Positions 36,469 through 44,246 of a DNA stretch of 44,305 nucleotides are shown piece after piece (position 1 is the first letter of the stretch; each line of letters starts with the position of its first letter). The stretch lies in NCBI GenBank assembly GCA_018065985.1, contig JAGHSF010000011.1, positions 1 to 44,305 on the forward strand, given 5' to 3'. Origin of the DNA: Candidatus Cryptobacteroides choladohippi. Lineage in GTDB: Bacteria > Bacteroidota > Bacteroidia > Bacteroidales > UBA932. The translations under genes and the position numbers were made by a program. Under the pieces are notes generated by a model. It worked only from the letters and a program-made list of their open reading frames with translations, made no database searches and had not been told where the DNA came from.

Positions 36469-37785
36469 ATGGGTTCATTTTTGTATGAAAAATACCGCGA
36501 ATGCGGCTATCGCGTCACCACTGACAGCCGTTCGCTGACAGGAGGCGAGATCTTCTTTGCGCTGCGTGGCGAGAACTTCGATGGAAACGTATTTGCCCTG
36601 TCTGCGCTCGAGAAAGGCGCAGCCCTGGCGGTTGTGAATGATGATGCCGGCCTGGGTGACGACCCTCGTCTGTATCCCGTTCCCGACCCTTTCACGGCGC
36701 TCCGCGACCTTGCTATCGAGCATAGGGAGAATCTCAGCATACCGGTGGTTGGCCTGACCGGCACCAACGGCAAGACCACCACCAAGGAACTGATTGCCGC
36801 CGTCCTTTCGCGCAGGTTCAAGGTCACTGCAACGAAGGGGAATCTGAACAATGATATCGGCGTGCCCCTGAGCGTGCTCACGATAACACCCGAGACCGAG
36901 ATAGCCGTGATAGAGATGGGTGCCAGCCATCCTGACGACATCGCAAAGCTTGTTCCGGTCAGCCAGCCGGGTTTCGGACTCATCACCAACGTGGGCAAGG
37001 CGCATCTTCTGGGCTTCGGCTCGTTCGAGGGTGTGAAGGCTGCCAAAGGCGAGCTGTACAAATGGCTCGGCGCGCATGCGGGCTCGACCATCTTCCTAAA
37101 TGAGGATGATTCCGACCTCAAGGCAATGGCAGACGCCCAGCCTTGCGAAAAGATAGGCTATGGCATCGACTGCCAGGGAGTGGAGCTCATTCCGTCGACG
37201 CCCGATGAACCTTTCCTGAGGCTCCGCCTCGATGGGAAACTCATACGCACACAGCTGGTGGGCGCGTATAATGCCACCAATGTGCTTGCGGCTATTGCGG
37301 TCGGCAGGTACTTCGGCGTTCCGGAGGATGACGCAATCAGTGCCATTTCAGGCTATGAGCCCACCAACAAGCGCTCGCAGATGGTCAAGACCGGGCGCAA
37401 TACCCTGATAGTGGATGCGTACAATGCCAACCCGTCCTCGATGTCGGCTGCGCTGGACAATTTCTCGCATGTGGAGGCTCCTGTCAAGCTGGCGCTTCTT
37501 GGAGACATGCGCGAGCTCGGCGCCGATTCGCTCAAGGAACATGCGAAGATAGTATGGAAACTGTGCTCGGAAGGGATAGATGCATACCTCGTGGGCAACG
37601 AGTTCCGTGGGGCCCTTGCCCAGCTGGGGATCGACCCCTGCTCGGGGGAGACCTGCATATGCGGGTGCTTCGATGATTCCGACGCTCTTGCGGCCTTCCT
37701 CGAAGAGAATCCCGTGAACGGGGCCATGGTGCTCGTGAAGGGCTCCAGAGGCATACAGATGGAAAAGACCATATCTAAACTATAG
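36469..37785 (+). CDS. murF: UDP-N-acetylmuramoyl-tripeptide--D-alanyl-D-alanine ligase
   Basis: Adds D-Ala-D-Ala to the UDP-MurNAc-tripeptide, the last cytoplasmic step of the peptidoglycan precursor. It has 438 residues. The N-terminal substrate domain has TDSRSLTGGEIFFALRG near residue 18. The Mur ligase ATP site GLTGTNGKTTTKE starts at residue 95, followed by KGNLNNDIGVPLSVL. The C-terminal domain contains VDAYNANPSSM. It is alone rather than in a dcw cluster. Its last six bases, CTATAG, are also the end of the convergent gene (37780-39357). Confidence 0.95.
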   Translation: MGSFLYEKYRECGYRVTTDSRSLTGGEIFFALRGENFDGNVFALSALEKGAALAVVNDDAGLGDDPRLYPVPDPFTALRDLAIEHRENLSIPVVGLTGTNGKTTTKELIAAVLSRRFKVTATKGNLNNDIGVPLSVLTITPETEIAVIEMGASHPDDIAKLVPVSQPGFGLITNVGKAHLLGFGSFEGVKAAKGELYKWLGAHAGSTIFLNEDDSDLKAMADAQPCEKIGYGIDCQGVELIPSTPDEPFLRLRLDGKLIRTQLVGAYNATNVLAAIAVGRYFGVPEDDAISAISGYEPTNKRSQMVKTGRNTLIVDAYNANPSSMSAALDNFSHVEAPVKLALLGDMRELGADSLKEHAKIVWKLCSEGIDAYLVGNEFRGALAQLGIDPCSGETCICGCFDDSDALAAFLEENPVNGAMVLVKGSRGIQMEKTISKL

Positions 37786-39357
37786 CTTTAGCTGATATTG
37801 TATTTTCAATTCAAGTTTAGGCGATTTATCGCTTAGATTCCAAAGGTACTGAACAGTGCTTGCACGAAGGTGCAGGCACTGTTTTCTGAATTTGCAGGAC
37901 ACCACAGCGCTGGCCGACAAGCCTCTCCCGTAATAGGCCGGGACGTTGAAGTTTCCGGGCGCGTCACGCTCATAGACGTATATTCTGTCCGGCCATGCGT
38001 CGATCTTGAAGAGCGAGAATCTGAGGTAGGCCGAGAGGTCTGACCTGTATCCGCCTTCTGCATACCAGAGCCAGGAGGCCCCCTGGCACCAGACCCTCTC
38101 GTATCGGCCGGAAAGCATCCATTCATTCCAGCTGGCGCTGCCTTCTGCACGGGCTTCGATCCTCGTCGGGTTTTTGTCTCCTGGTTTGTGCGCTGCCTTT
38201 ACGCGAAGTGCCGGCGTTAGCGTGAACGGCCCTGCCTCAAAGCTGGGCTTTGCCATTAGCGTCACTTTATATGAATTGTTCCAAATGGCGTCAAATGTTG
38301 TACTTAGCCATTTGTTCTGAAACCCTGCTACCGTCTGTGTTCCCTTGCCGTTGAGCTTGCACAGCGCTGCCGCCTTGACCCCGTAGGCGGGCGACCATAC
38401 GAGGCCTGATGCCAATGCGGGGCCATCCGCCGGACTCCAGCAGCCCTCACCGTAGAAGCAGAGGCTTGCCGTGCCAGCCTGCCAATCCAGGGAGAAGGCC
38501 GTGCCGTCGCCAGCCTTCGCTCCGGCTCCGAGGCTCAGTTTCCTTCCGTTCCAGCCAAGATGCGCCAATGCTGTACCCGGCCACGACCAGGCTCCGCTGA
38601 CCGACCACCGGCCGAGGTCGAAGTCGGCCCCTATGCCGTGCAGGCTTCTTGTGAACGACCGGGATGCCGAGATGCCGGTACCCTTGCGCATCATTGCGGT
38701 GACGCTGGAGTACGAGCTCATGCTGAATCCGCTCCACTGCAGCAGGCCCTGCCCGTAGCGGGCATTGAAGTCTCCTGCGACTATTTTCCCTATGCGACCC
38801 TTTCCGTAGTAGGCGACGCTGGCTGTTCCGGGTGTGAACCTGCTGTCGGAGTAAGTGGTGCGGCTGCCCCAATTCACCTCAAGTCTTTCTCCAAGTAAAA
38901 AATTGTATTTTGCTCCATAAGAATAATCTGGCTTATTGTGTCCATCTCCTTTGGCTGCGGCTCGCACCATAAGGTCGTGGCTCGCTTTCTGACTTTCCGG
39001 GATGCCCGGTGCGCTGGATGACTCGAGGCTGCAGAACTCCTGGAGAGCCTTTGCCAGAGCAGGGGAGAAGCCGTCCAACAGGCTCAGTTCCGACCATGAC
39101 ATTATATCCCCGGTGCGGCTCCTGTAGTCCAGCAGCGACGCTGCCTGATACTCGGTGAGAAGCCCGGATGAGAGCAGTCTGCTCCGGCCGCAAAGGTTCA
39201 GTTTGAGAGGGTGACTGGCCAGTGACTCGAATCTTTCGACGGTCTGCTCGTCCAGATCTTCCAGGCTGACGGCTCCCGTGATGGTGAGAATGGCCCCGGT
39301 TCTGTCGGAACCGGGCATGACGGCAAGAAATGTCGCCAAAAGAAGTAATATTTTCAT
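37780..39357 (-). CDS. Helix-hairpin-helix and outer-membrane-barrel-like protein
   Basis: A 525-residue exported protein (signal MKILLLLATFLAVMPG). Residues about 30-115 form a helix-hairpin-helix-like segment: LTEYQAASLLDYRSRTGDI, then LSLLDGFSPALAKAL. The rest (about 140-525) is made of alternating-strand sequence rich in Tyr, Trp and Gly and ending in a C-terminal strand (KLELKIQYQLKL), as in outer-membrane beta-barrels. This HhH-plus-barrel layout recurs in Bacteroidetes proteins of unknown role; this one is somewhat short. DNA uptake is sometimes suggested because of the HhH part, but nothing here proves it. Confidence 0.75.
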   Translation of the reverse strand: MKILLLLATFLAVMPGSDRTGAILTITGAVSLEDLDEQTVERFESLASHPLKLNLCGRSRLLSSGLLTEYQAASLLDYRSRTGDIMSWSELSLLDGFSPALAKALQEFCSLESSSAPGIPESQKASHDLMVRAAAKGDGHNKPDYSYGAKYNFLLGERLEVNWGSRTTYSDSRFTPGTASVAYYGKGRIGKIVAGDFNARYGQGLLQWSGFSMSSYSSVTAMMRKGTGISASRSFTRSLHGIGADFDLGRWSVSGAWSWPGTALAHLGWNGRKLSLGAGAKAGDGTAFSLDWQAGTASLCFYGEGCWSPADGPALASGLVWSPAYGVKAAALCKLNGKGTQTVAGFQNKWLSTTFDAIWNNSYKVTLMAKPSFEAGPFTLTPALRVKAAHKPGDKNPTRIEARAEGSASWNEWMLSGRYERVWCQGASWLWYAEGGYRSDLSAYLRFSLFKIDAWPDRIYVYERDAPGNFNVPAYYGRGLSASAVVSCKFRKQCLHLRASTVQYLWNLSDKSPKLELKIQYQLKL

Positions 39358-39378
39358 AGTTCAGTCGTTTAGATGCTG

Positions 39379-39386
39379 CGAATATA
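39379..39386 (-). promoter_or_regulatory. Weak candidate promoter of the HhH-barrel gene
   Basis: On the minus strand TATATTCG differs from TAnnTTTG by one base and lies about 20 bases before the ATG. It is back-to-back with the hpt promoter. Confidence 0.3.
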
Positions 39387-39398
39387 GTGAAAAATGAT

Positions 39399-39406
39399 TA
39401 ACTTTG
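39399..39406 (+). promoter_or_regulatory. Candidate promoter of hpt-adk
   Basis: TAACTTTG is an exact TAnnTTTG box. It overlaps the region just after an in-frame ATG at 39394, which would therefore lie upstream of the transcript start. This supports the ATG at 39427 as the true hpt start. Confidence 0.5.
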
Positions 39407-39426
39407 TGAATTGGTCAATTATAGTT

Positions 39427-39972
39427 ATGGATAAAATCACTTTGCATGGCAAGACTTTCAGGCCCTTCATCAAAAATGAAGAGCTCGAGGGTATTATCGA
39501 CGATGTTGCCGATCGTATCAATGCAGACTTTGCAGAATGCGAGGATGTTCCCATCCTCCTTTGCGTACTCAACGGCGCCGTGATGTTCACTGCTGCCGTC
39601 ATGAAGCGTCTCAACTTCAATGTCGAGCTCTGCTCGATCAAGTTGAGTTCCTATGTGGGCACCCAGTCCACAGGTACTGTGCTGATGCCTATCGGTCTCA
39701 CCTCCGATGTGAAGGACCGCCGCGTCATCATACTTGAAGACATAGTTGACACGGGCAACACCATCGTCGCACTGAAGGAACTCCTCTTCTCCAAGGGAGC
39801 AAAGGATGTGAAGATCTGTTCCATGCTCATGAAGCCTGAAGTGTACGCCAAACCTGACAAGATCGACTATGTGGGCAAGGAGATTCCCAACGCCTTCATT
39901 GTAGGATACGGCCTCGATTATGACGAACTCGGCCGACAGTTTAAAGACATTTACGTTATAGACGCACAATAA
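39427..39972 (+). CDS. hpt: Hypoxanthine phosphoribosyltransferase
   Basis: Salvages hypoxanthine (and usually guanine) to IMP or GMP with PRPP. It has 181 residues from the ATG at 39427, matching the family's usual 175-185; the longer frame from 39394 would start within the promoter. The PRPP-binding motif ILEDIVDTGNTI is present near residue 100, with the flexible-loop region SSYVGTQSTG before it. Its stop overlaps the adk start by one base (TAATG). Together they serve purine salvage and nucleotide balance. Confidence 0.93.
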   Translation: MDKITLHGKTFRPFIKNEELEGIIDDVADRINADFAECEDVPILLCVLNGAVMFTAAVMKRLNFNVELCSIKLSSYVGTQSTGTVLMPIGLTSDVKDRRVIILEDIVDTGNTIVALKELLFSKGAKDVKICSMLMKPEVYAKPDKIDYVGKEIPNAFIVGYGLDYDELGRQFKDIYVIDAQ

Positions 39973-40550
39973 TGAAGTATTACATTCTTTTTGGCCCTCC
40001 GGGAGCCGGCAAGGGAACACACGCTGGAGCAATAGCGGAAAAGTATAACCTCAAGCACATCTCGACCGGAGACCTTCTCCGCGCAGAGATCAAGGCAGGA
40101 ACCGAGCTTGGTCTCAAGGCAAAGTCTCTCATCGACGCAGGATGCCTCGTTCCCGACGAGGTTGTGGAAGGCATGATCGAGAACGCCTTCAATACCATCA
40201 AGGGAGTCGACGGATTCCTTCTCGACGGTTTCCCCCGCACAATTGCGCAGGCAGAGTCCCTCGACAAGATTCTTGCTGCCCGTGGCGAGTCCCTCAAAGC
40301 GGTCATCTCCATCATGATTCCGGACGAGCTTGTATATGAGCGCATCAAGCACCGTGCTTCCATCGAAGGACGTGCCGACGATGCATCAGACGAGATCATC
40401 GCAAACCGCATCAGGACCTACCACAGCCAGACAGAGCCGCTCATCGACTTCTACAAGAAGGATGGCCGCTACCATGAGGTTGCCGGATACCCCGGAACTC
40501 TGGAAGAGAACCAGTCCAGGGTGCTTAAGATGGTCGAGTCATTAGCTTAG
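39972..40550 (+). CDS. adk: Adenylate kinase
   Basis: Interconverts ATP plus AMP with two ADP. It has 192 residues, the short form without the extended zinc-type LID. The P-loop GPPGAGKGT is at residues 8-16. The AMP-binding STGDLLRAEI and the DGFPRT motif are visible, as is the short LID with GRADD. The start shares one base with the hpt stop. The last 26 bases overlap, tail to tail, the 3' end of the minus-strand PAP2 gene. In many Bacteroidales obgE follows adk on the same strand; here it opposes it. Confidence 0.95.
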   Translation: MKYYILFGPPGAGKGTHAGAIAEKYNLKHISTGDLLRAEIKAGTELGLKAKSLIDAGCLVPDEVVEGMIENAFNTIKGVDGFLLDGFPRTIAQAESLDKILAARGESLKAVISIMIPDELVYERIKHRASIEGRADDASDEIIANRIRTYHSQTEPLIDFYKKDGRYHEVAGYPGTLEENQSRVLKMVESLA

Positions 40551-41118
40551 CGACGCGCGTCGCAATGACTCCGAGGATGATGCCGAAGAGGGCTCCTACA
40601 GCCCATCCGAACATCACGTCTCCAAAGAAATGCTTGCCCACGAAAACCCTGCTTATTCCAACGAGCAGGGCCCAGATGGGCATAGAGATATTATAGAATC
40701 TGTGTTTATGGGCCTTGTCCATGGCCAGACACAGTATCGAACAGGCGGCAAAGCCCATTGAGTTTGCGGCATGTGCGGAGAAGAATCCGTACTTGCCGCC
40801 TTTGTCTTCAAGGATGTGCAGTCCGCGTCTGATCATTTCCTCATCCCAGCACGGGCGCAGTCGCTGAACGCCTGATTTGAGCAGGTTCGCGAACTGGTCG
40901 CAGCAGACGATGCACAGGATGCATGCCAGCAGGGCGATGGTTCCCTTCTTCCAGCCAAGTCTCATGTAAAGGATGATGAGTATTGCGAGGTACAGAATGT
41001 ACCAGCTGCTCCTTTCCGAGAAGAACATCCAGATTCCGTCGCTGATTGTGCTGTGGATGCTGTTGATAGCCAGGGTTACATCCTTGTCAAGATGGTGGGC
41101 CATCTGGAAAAGTGTCAT
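40525..41118 (-). CDS. PAP2-family membrane phosphatase
   Basis: A 197-residue integral membrane protein with about five hydrophobic segments. The three phosphatase motifs are present: KSGVQRLRP (KX6RP), [11 protein letters not shown] (PSGH variant, with Ala for Gly) and [12 protein letters not shown] (SRX5HX3D). It probably dephosphorylates undecaprenyl pyrophosphate or another lipid phosphate. I choose the ATG at 41118, which overlaps the obgE stop as ATGA; an ATG 18 bases earlier is possible. The gene is cotranscribed behind obgE, and its end overlaps adk by 26 bases. Confidence 0.87.
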   Translation of the reverse strand: MTLFQMAHHLDKDVTLAINSIHSTISDGIWMFFSERSSWYILYLAILIILYMRLGWKKGTIALLACILCIVCCDQFANLLKSGVQRLRPCWDEEMIRRGLHILEDKGGKYGFFSAHAANSMGFAACSILCLAMDKAHKHRFYNISMPIWALLVGISRVFVGKHFFGDVMFGWAVGALFGIILGVIATRVAKLMTRPS

Positions 41119-42107
41119 TTCTGCAACGCCGTCCATAATTTGTCTTTAAGTTTATCGAGATTGTAATTGCTTGCTGATGAGATGAACACATGGGGGATGC
41201 GCTTGGGGAGCGTCTTCTCGAGTTCCTTCTCTATTTCTTCATCGATGATGTCACACTTTGTGATGGCGAGCACTCTCTGCTTGTCAAGAAGTTCGGGGTT
41301 GTAGAGCTTGAGCTCCTTGAGCAGGGTCTTGTAGCTTGCGGCGATGTCGTCCTCCTCGCAGCTCACCATGAAAAGGAGCACTGAGTTTCTCTCGATGTGA
41401 CGCAGAAATCTCGTGCCAATGCCGCGTCCCTCGTGTGCGCCCTCGATGATGCCGGGGATATCGGCCATCACGAACGAACGGTCGTCGTGGTAGCGTACGA
41501 TTCCGAGGTTGGGCTCGAGCGTGGTGAATGCGTAGTTGGCAATCTTGGGCTTGGCCGATGTGATGCTGGCAAGAAGTGTCGATTTGCCTGCATTGGGGAA
41601 TCCTACAAGGCCTACGTCGGCCAGGAGCTTCAGCTCAAGTATGAATGCACCTTCCTGGCCCTCTTCGCCTGGCTGTGAGTATCTTGGGGTCTGGTTGGTC
41701 GGGGTCTTGAAGTGGTCGTTTCCCCAGCCGCCCCTGCCGCCTTTGCAGAGTATGCGCTCCTCACCGGCCTCCATCATCTCGAAGATGACCTCTCCGGTCT
41801 CGGCGTCCTTGACCACTGTGCCGATGGGAACGTCGAGTACGATGTCCTGCCCGTTCTTGCCATGGCTCAGTGCGGCGCCGCCCTTCTCGCCGTCATCGGC
41901 CTTGATGTGCTTGCGGTACTTGAGGTGGATAAGGGTCCAGAACTGTGGGTTCGCCTTGAGTATGATGTGGCCTCCGCGGCCACCGTCGCCTCCGTCAGGA
42001 CCTCCCTTGGGGATGTACTTGGCCCTGTGGAGATGCATCGAGCCTGCTCCGCCGTGGCCTGAGGCGCAGTAGATCTTTACGTAGTCTATGAAATTCGATT
42101 CGGCCAT
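41115..42107 (-). CDS. obgE: GTPase Obg
   Basis: Ribosome-associated GTPase needed for late 50S assembly and stress control. It has 330 residues, the core form without a long C-terminal extension. The glycine-rich Obg fold covers residues 1-160 ([24 protein letters not shown] turns). The G domain starts with G1 GFPNAGKST at 169-177, then [10 protein letters not shown] (switch region) and TKCD. Its stop overlaps the PAP2 gene. The region upstream is repeat-rich and has no clear promoter. It faces hpt-adk instead of following it. Confidence 0.95.
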   Translation of the reverse strand: MAESNFIDYVKIYCASGHGGAGSMHLHRAKYIPKGGPDGGDGGRGGHIILKANPQFWTLIHLKYRKHIKADDGEKGGAALSHGKNGQDIVLDVPIGTVVKDAETGEVIFEMMEAGEERILCKGGRGGWGNDHFKTPTNQTPRYSQPGEEGQEGAFILELKLLADVGLVGFPNAGKSTLLASITSAKPKIANYAFTTLEPNLGIVRYHDDRSFVMADIPGIIEGAHEGRGIGTRFLRHIERNSVLLFMVSCEEDDIAASYKTLLKELKLYNPELLDKQRVLAITKCDIIDEEIEKELEKTLPKRIPHVFISSASNYNLDKLKDKLWTALQK

Positions 42108-42150
42108 AACTTTCGTATTGTCAGTAAATTAGCGAAACTTTAAGGGTTCC

Positions 42151-42238
42151 CGTGCAACAGATATGCAACAATTTTTGCCAAAAAATCAAAAACAAACCTC
42201 ATAACAAGCATAAATTTATAAAGTTGCTTTGTTGCACG
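42151..42238. repeat. Long imperfect inverted repeat
   Basis: CGTGCAACA (42151-42159) pairs perfectly with TGTTGCACG (42230-42238). Inside, GCAAC (42165-42169) pairs with GTTGC (42223-42227), and AATTT with AAATT further in. The 88-base element could be a structured leader of obgE on the minus strand or a small mobile-element-like palindrome. Confidence 0.55.
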
Positions 42239-42241
42239 AAT

Positions 42242-42261
42242 ATTGGCCTGTTGTGGCCAAT
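42242..42261. repeat. Hairpin ATTGGCC/GGCCAAT
   Basis: A perfect 7-base inverted repeat with a TGTTGT loop stands three bases beyond the larger inverted repeat. It is followed by TTTAT on the plus strand. It may act as a terminator or be part of the same element. Confidence 0.5.
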
Positions 42262-42282
42262 TTATGTCAAGTTTCATCCTTC

Positions 42283-42360
42283 TGACTTGCAAAGATAGTG
42301 AATTTGCGTGATACTGAAATCGTTCGGAGGATAATCCTTTATTTATCCTTGACTTGCAAA
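42283..42360. repeat. Direct repeat TGACTTGCAAA, two copies
   Basis: TGACTTGCAAA occurs at 42283-42293 and 42350-42360, each preceded by ATCCTT. The copies are 67 bases apart and flank A+T-rich DNA next to the IS21 remnant. They could be remains of an insertion or binding sites. Confidence 0.45.
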
Positions 42361-42457
42361 AGAAATTGTTTGTATATTTATGCTGGAATCAGACGAGCTG
42401 CATAACTTCTTATCTGCAGCACAATGAAAATCTTCATCGACAATGGCAACGGTCAGT

Positions 42458-42778
42458 TCACCCTAGATATTCCGGCGGATAGTCGGCCACCGATTCCGGT
42501 GATACTCGGCCACCTGAGTTAGATTCGCAAAGGTATCGATATTTCTTTCTCATGCTATCTCCTTTCAGCTCGAAGCGGAGAGATTTGTGTGCTATTCTGT
42601 CCAGGCAAGCCTCTGCAAGCATCTCATTGCTGAAGACGCCGTACCAGTCGGCGACAGCCAACTGGCTGGACAGTATCAGCAATTTTCTGTGATACCTGTC
42701 ATCGATGATCTGCTCGAAGTCGTTCTGCTGCTGGCCTTCGAGACGCTTCATTCCGAAGTCATCTATGATGAGCTTATA
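42458..42778 (-). pseudogene. istB: IS21-family IstB helper ATPase, 3' fragment
   Basis: About 107 C-terminal residues of IstB, the DnaA-like ATPase that assists the IS21 transposase. The Walker B segment KLIIDDFGMKRLEGQQQ is followed by IDDRYHRKLLILSSQL and SNEMLAEACLDRIAHKSLRF, all typical of the family. Walker A and the N-terminal half (about 140 residues) are missing. Homology stops near 42780 and an in-frame stop follows at 42803-42805. istA is absent. The last 17 or so codons run through the terminal repeats of the element. This is a decayed, non-autonomous remnant. Confidence 0.85.
42469..42514. mobile_element. Tandem terminal repeats of an IS21-type element
   Basis: Two imperfect tandem copies of a 22-23-base unit occur at 42469-42491 and 42493-42514, each ATTCCGG followed by a spacer and TCGGCCACC. 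IS21-family ends carry such multiple transposase-binding repeats. They lie at the istB 3' end, as expected for the right end. The opposite end is not found. Confidence 0.65.
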
Positions 42779-42831
42779 GGGAAGGGTACAAAAAGGGGAA
42801 GTTCACAAAGCTAGCCCGCGGCCCAGCCGCC

Positions 42832-42929
42832 GTCAAGGTCAAGCCCTTCGGGTTTGCTTCGAAAAAATCTTCCTTTTGGTCTACGCTGCGCTTCGCCCAA
42901 AAGAGTATTTTTCCTCGCAAAACCTTGAC
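42832..42929 (+). ncRNA. Candidate nested structured RNA element
   Basis: Four helices nest cleanly. P1 is GTCAAGGT (42832-42839) with ACCTTGAC (42922-42929). P2 is a 7-pair hairpin, 42840-42846 with 42850-42856. P3 is AAAAAT (42863-42868) with ATTTTT (42907-42912). P4 is CTTTTGG (42873-42879) with CCAAAAG (42897-42903). The pairing was found by eye and could arise on either strand. No known RNA family was recognised. Confidence 0.4.
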
Positions 42930-42960
42930 TGCGACTGTTCCGTGGGCAAAAAAGGCAGTG

Positions 42961-43012
42961 CTTTTTTCTTTTTCTTTCTTTTTTTCGGTTTTTCTTTCCT
43001 TCCTCTTTTTTC
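42961..43012 (+). repeat. Polypyrimidine tract
   Basis: 50 of 52 bases are C or T on the plus strand, interrupted by one GG at 42987-42988. It separates two strong secondary structures. It could serve as a U-rich termination tract for a plus-strand RNA, or simply be slippage-prone DNA. Confidence 0.7.
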
Positions 43013-43015
43013 GAA

Positions 43016-43053
43016 AACTGATAAAAGCCTTCGGCAAGCCGTGGGCATCAGTT
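43016..43053 (+). promoter_or_regulatory. Hairpin just upstream of the SLOG gene
   Basis: AACTGAT (43016-43022) pairs with ATCAGTT (43047-43053). Inside, GCCT pairs with GGGC and CGG with CCG around a CAAG tetraloop, with one bulge (AAAA) and one T-T mismatch. It ends 23 bases before the ATG at 43077, so it may sit in the leader. Confidence 0.45.
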
Positions 43054-43076
43054 AAATCATCAAATTTTATTGCGTT

Positions 43077-43460
43077 ATGTGTGTACGTCAGCAATCTTCT
43101 TCGTTCAACCTCCTGATAGCTGGAGGTCGTGACTTCTCAAACTATGATCTGCTTGTCCGCCGCTGCGCGGCGTACATCGCCGAGAACTGCGATGCGCTGG
43201 AGCCTACTATCTTGTCAGGGCGTGCGAGTGGTGCTGACTCGCTTGATGAGCGCTTTGCCAAGGAGTACGGCTTGGAGTGCATGTACTTCCCTGCTCAGTG
43301 GGAAAAGTTCGGCAGGGCTGCTGGTCCTATGCGAAACCGCGAGATGGCTCAAGTCGCAGACGGTGCTGTGGTGTTTTGGGATGGTCGGAGTCGTGGTACC
43401 AGGAGTATGATTGGGTATCTGCGTCAGAAGGGCGTTCCGTTTGAGGTTATTAGTTACTGA
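43077..43460 (+). CDS. DUF2493 / YspA-type SLOG-family protein
   Basis: A 127-residue Rossmann-like SLOG protein. The nucleotide-binding motif LIAGGRDFSNYDLL lies near residue 13, followed by LSGRASGADSLDERFA (near 45) and GPMRNREMAQVADGAVVFWDG (near 82). SLOG proteins bind nucleotide-derived ligands and occur often on phages and integrative elements, sometimes in defence loci. The 14 residues before the first strand may be untranslated, but no better start is apparent. It lies beyond the IS21 remnant and before an A+T-rich gene, in accessory DNA. Confidence 0.85.
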   Translation: MCVRQQSSSFNLLIAGGRDFSNYDLLVRRCAAYIAENCDALEPTILSGRASGADSLDERFAKEYGLECMYFPAQWEKFGRAAGPMRNREMAQVADGAVVFWDGRSRGTRSMIGYLRQKGVPFEVISY

Positions 43461-43485
43461 TTATGACTGTAAGTAAAATTATTGT

Positions 43486-43493
43486 TAACTTTG
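43486..43493 (+). promoter_or_regulatory. Candidate promoter of the zinc-ribbon gene
   Basis: TAACTTTG is an exact TAnnTTTG box, 34 bases before the ATG. No clear -33 element is visible. Confidence 0.5.
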
Positions 43494-43527
43494 TCCAACA
43501 AAAATTGAACTGCTAATATTTCTTTAT

Positions 43528-44205
43528 ATGTATTGTCCTAATTGCCATAATCATATTGATGATAATTCTGTTTTCTGCAAATTTTGTGGAACTAAGCAGA
43601 TGACTGAACAAAGAATTGAGCTAATTTTTGCATATAAGGATCGAACTATAAAAAAAGAATCTGGTCTACCTGAGGATTCGTATTTTTGTACATGGACTTA
43701 CTTTCTTAATGAAAATAGGGCTAGAGCATCATTTAAACGTGAATATACACAAGATATCCAAGTAGCAGCCTCTCATCCAGAGTATACTATCCATCCTATA
43801 CAGTTATTAAAGTCAGATGGTTATTCTACCAATATTGATGAAATTCATAAAGGGTCATTAAATTTATTGGACAATCTGGTTGAATACTACGACCAATATC
43901 ACTTATTATACAATGGTAAGACATGCCACGATAGACACGAGCTGTATGCAGTAAAGTGCCAACCAGCTTTTACCATCAACCCTAACCTGAGGAATAATAG
44001 AATCATTGCGTTTGTTTATGAAGAGTATGTTGTGCTGAATGACTCGGATGACAATCACAAAGGGTATGTTTATTCTCAAAAATTGTTTAGTGATAGTGAT
44101 GCTGCTATACAACAATTACGTAGCGACGTCAATAGTTTCTCTGCTAAAGTATACAATGCAACAACTAAAATAGTAGACACACTAGTGTCCGGTAAAAATT
44201 CATAA
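43528..44205 (+). CDS. Zinc-ribbon protein of unknown function
   Basis: A 225-residue protein starting with a zinc-ribbon MYCPNCHNHIDDNSVFCKFCG (two CXXC pairs at residues 3-6 and 17-20). The rest is not recognised: no transmembrane segment, mixed alpha/beta, with many Asn, Tyr and Asp residues, including YFCTWTYFLNENRARASFKR near residue 52. Base composition is clearly more A+T-rich than in the genes before obgE, with many AAA, AAT and TTA codons, which suggests recent transfer. It follows the SLOG gene by 67 bases with its own promoter-like box. Function unknown. Confidence 0.75.
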   Translation: MYCPNCHNHIDDNSVFCKFCGTKQMTEQRIELIFAYKDRTIKKESGLPEDSYFCTWTYFLNENRARASFKREYTQDIQVAASHPEYTIHPIQLLKSDGYSTNIDEIHKGSLNLLDNLVEYYDQYHLLYNGKTCHDRHELYAVKCQPAFTINPNLRNNRIIAFVYEEYVVLNDSDDNHKGYVYSQKLFSDSDAAIQQLRSDVNSFSAKVYNATTKIVDTLVSGKNS

Positions 44206-44246
44206 AAGTTCTTTGAAAATATTGATTGTTAGGTAATTACAGAGGT

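Larger units (their letters stand above)
42108..42457. other. Non-coding repeat-rich region upstream of obgE
   Basis: No gene longer than a few tens of codons is supported here. The region holds an imperfect long inverted repeat (42151-42238), an adjacent 7-base-stem hairpin (42242-42261) and a direct repeat (42283-42293 and 42350-42360). A TATATTTA box at 42373-42380 precedes a short plus-strand open frame at 42424. It marks the change from housekeeping to accessory DNA. Confidence 0.6.
42779..43076. other. Non-coding structured region before the SLOG gene
   Basis: No credible gene. A minus-strand open frame covers it but is low-complexity (Lys/Glu-rich) over the pyrimidine tract. The region contains a nested stem structure (42832-42929), a 52-base polypyrimidine tract (42961-43012) and a long hairpin (43016-43053). 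Confidence 0.6.

Noticed and set aside
42458..42778. An intact IS21 element
   Set aside because: Only the C-terminal part of istB and one end are present; istA, Walker A and the other end are missing.
42774..43094. A 106-codon minus-strand open frame over the polypyrimidine tract
   Set aside because: Its middle is a Lys/Glu run produced by the pyrimidine tract, the rest shows no family, and it spans structured non-coding DNA.
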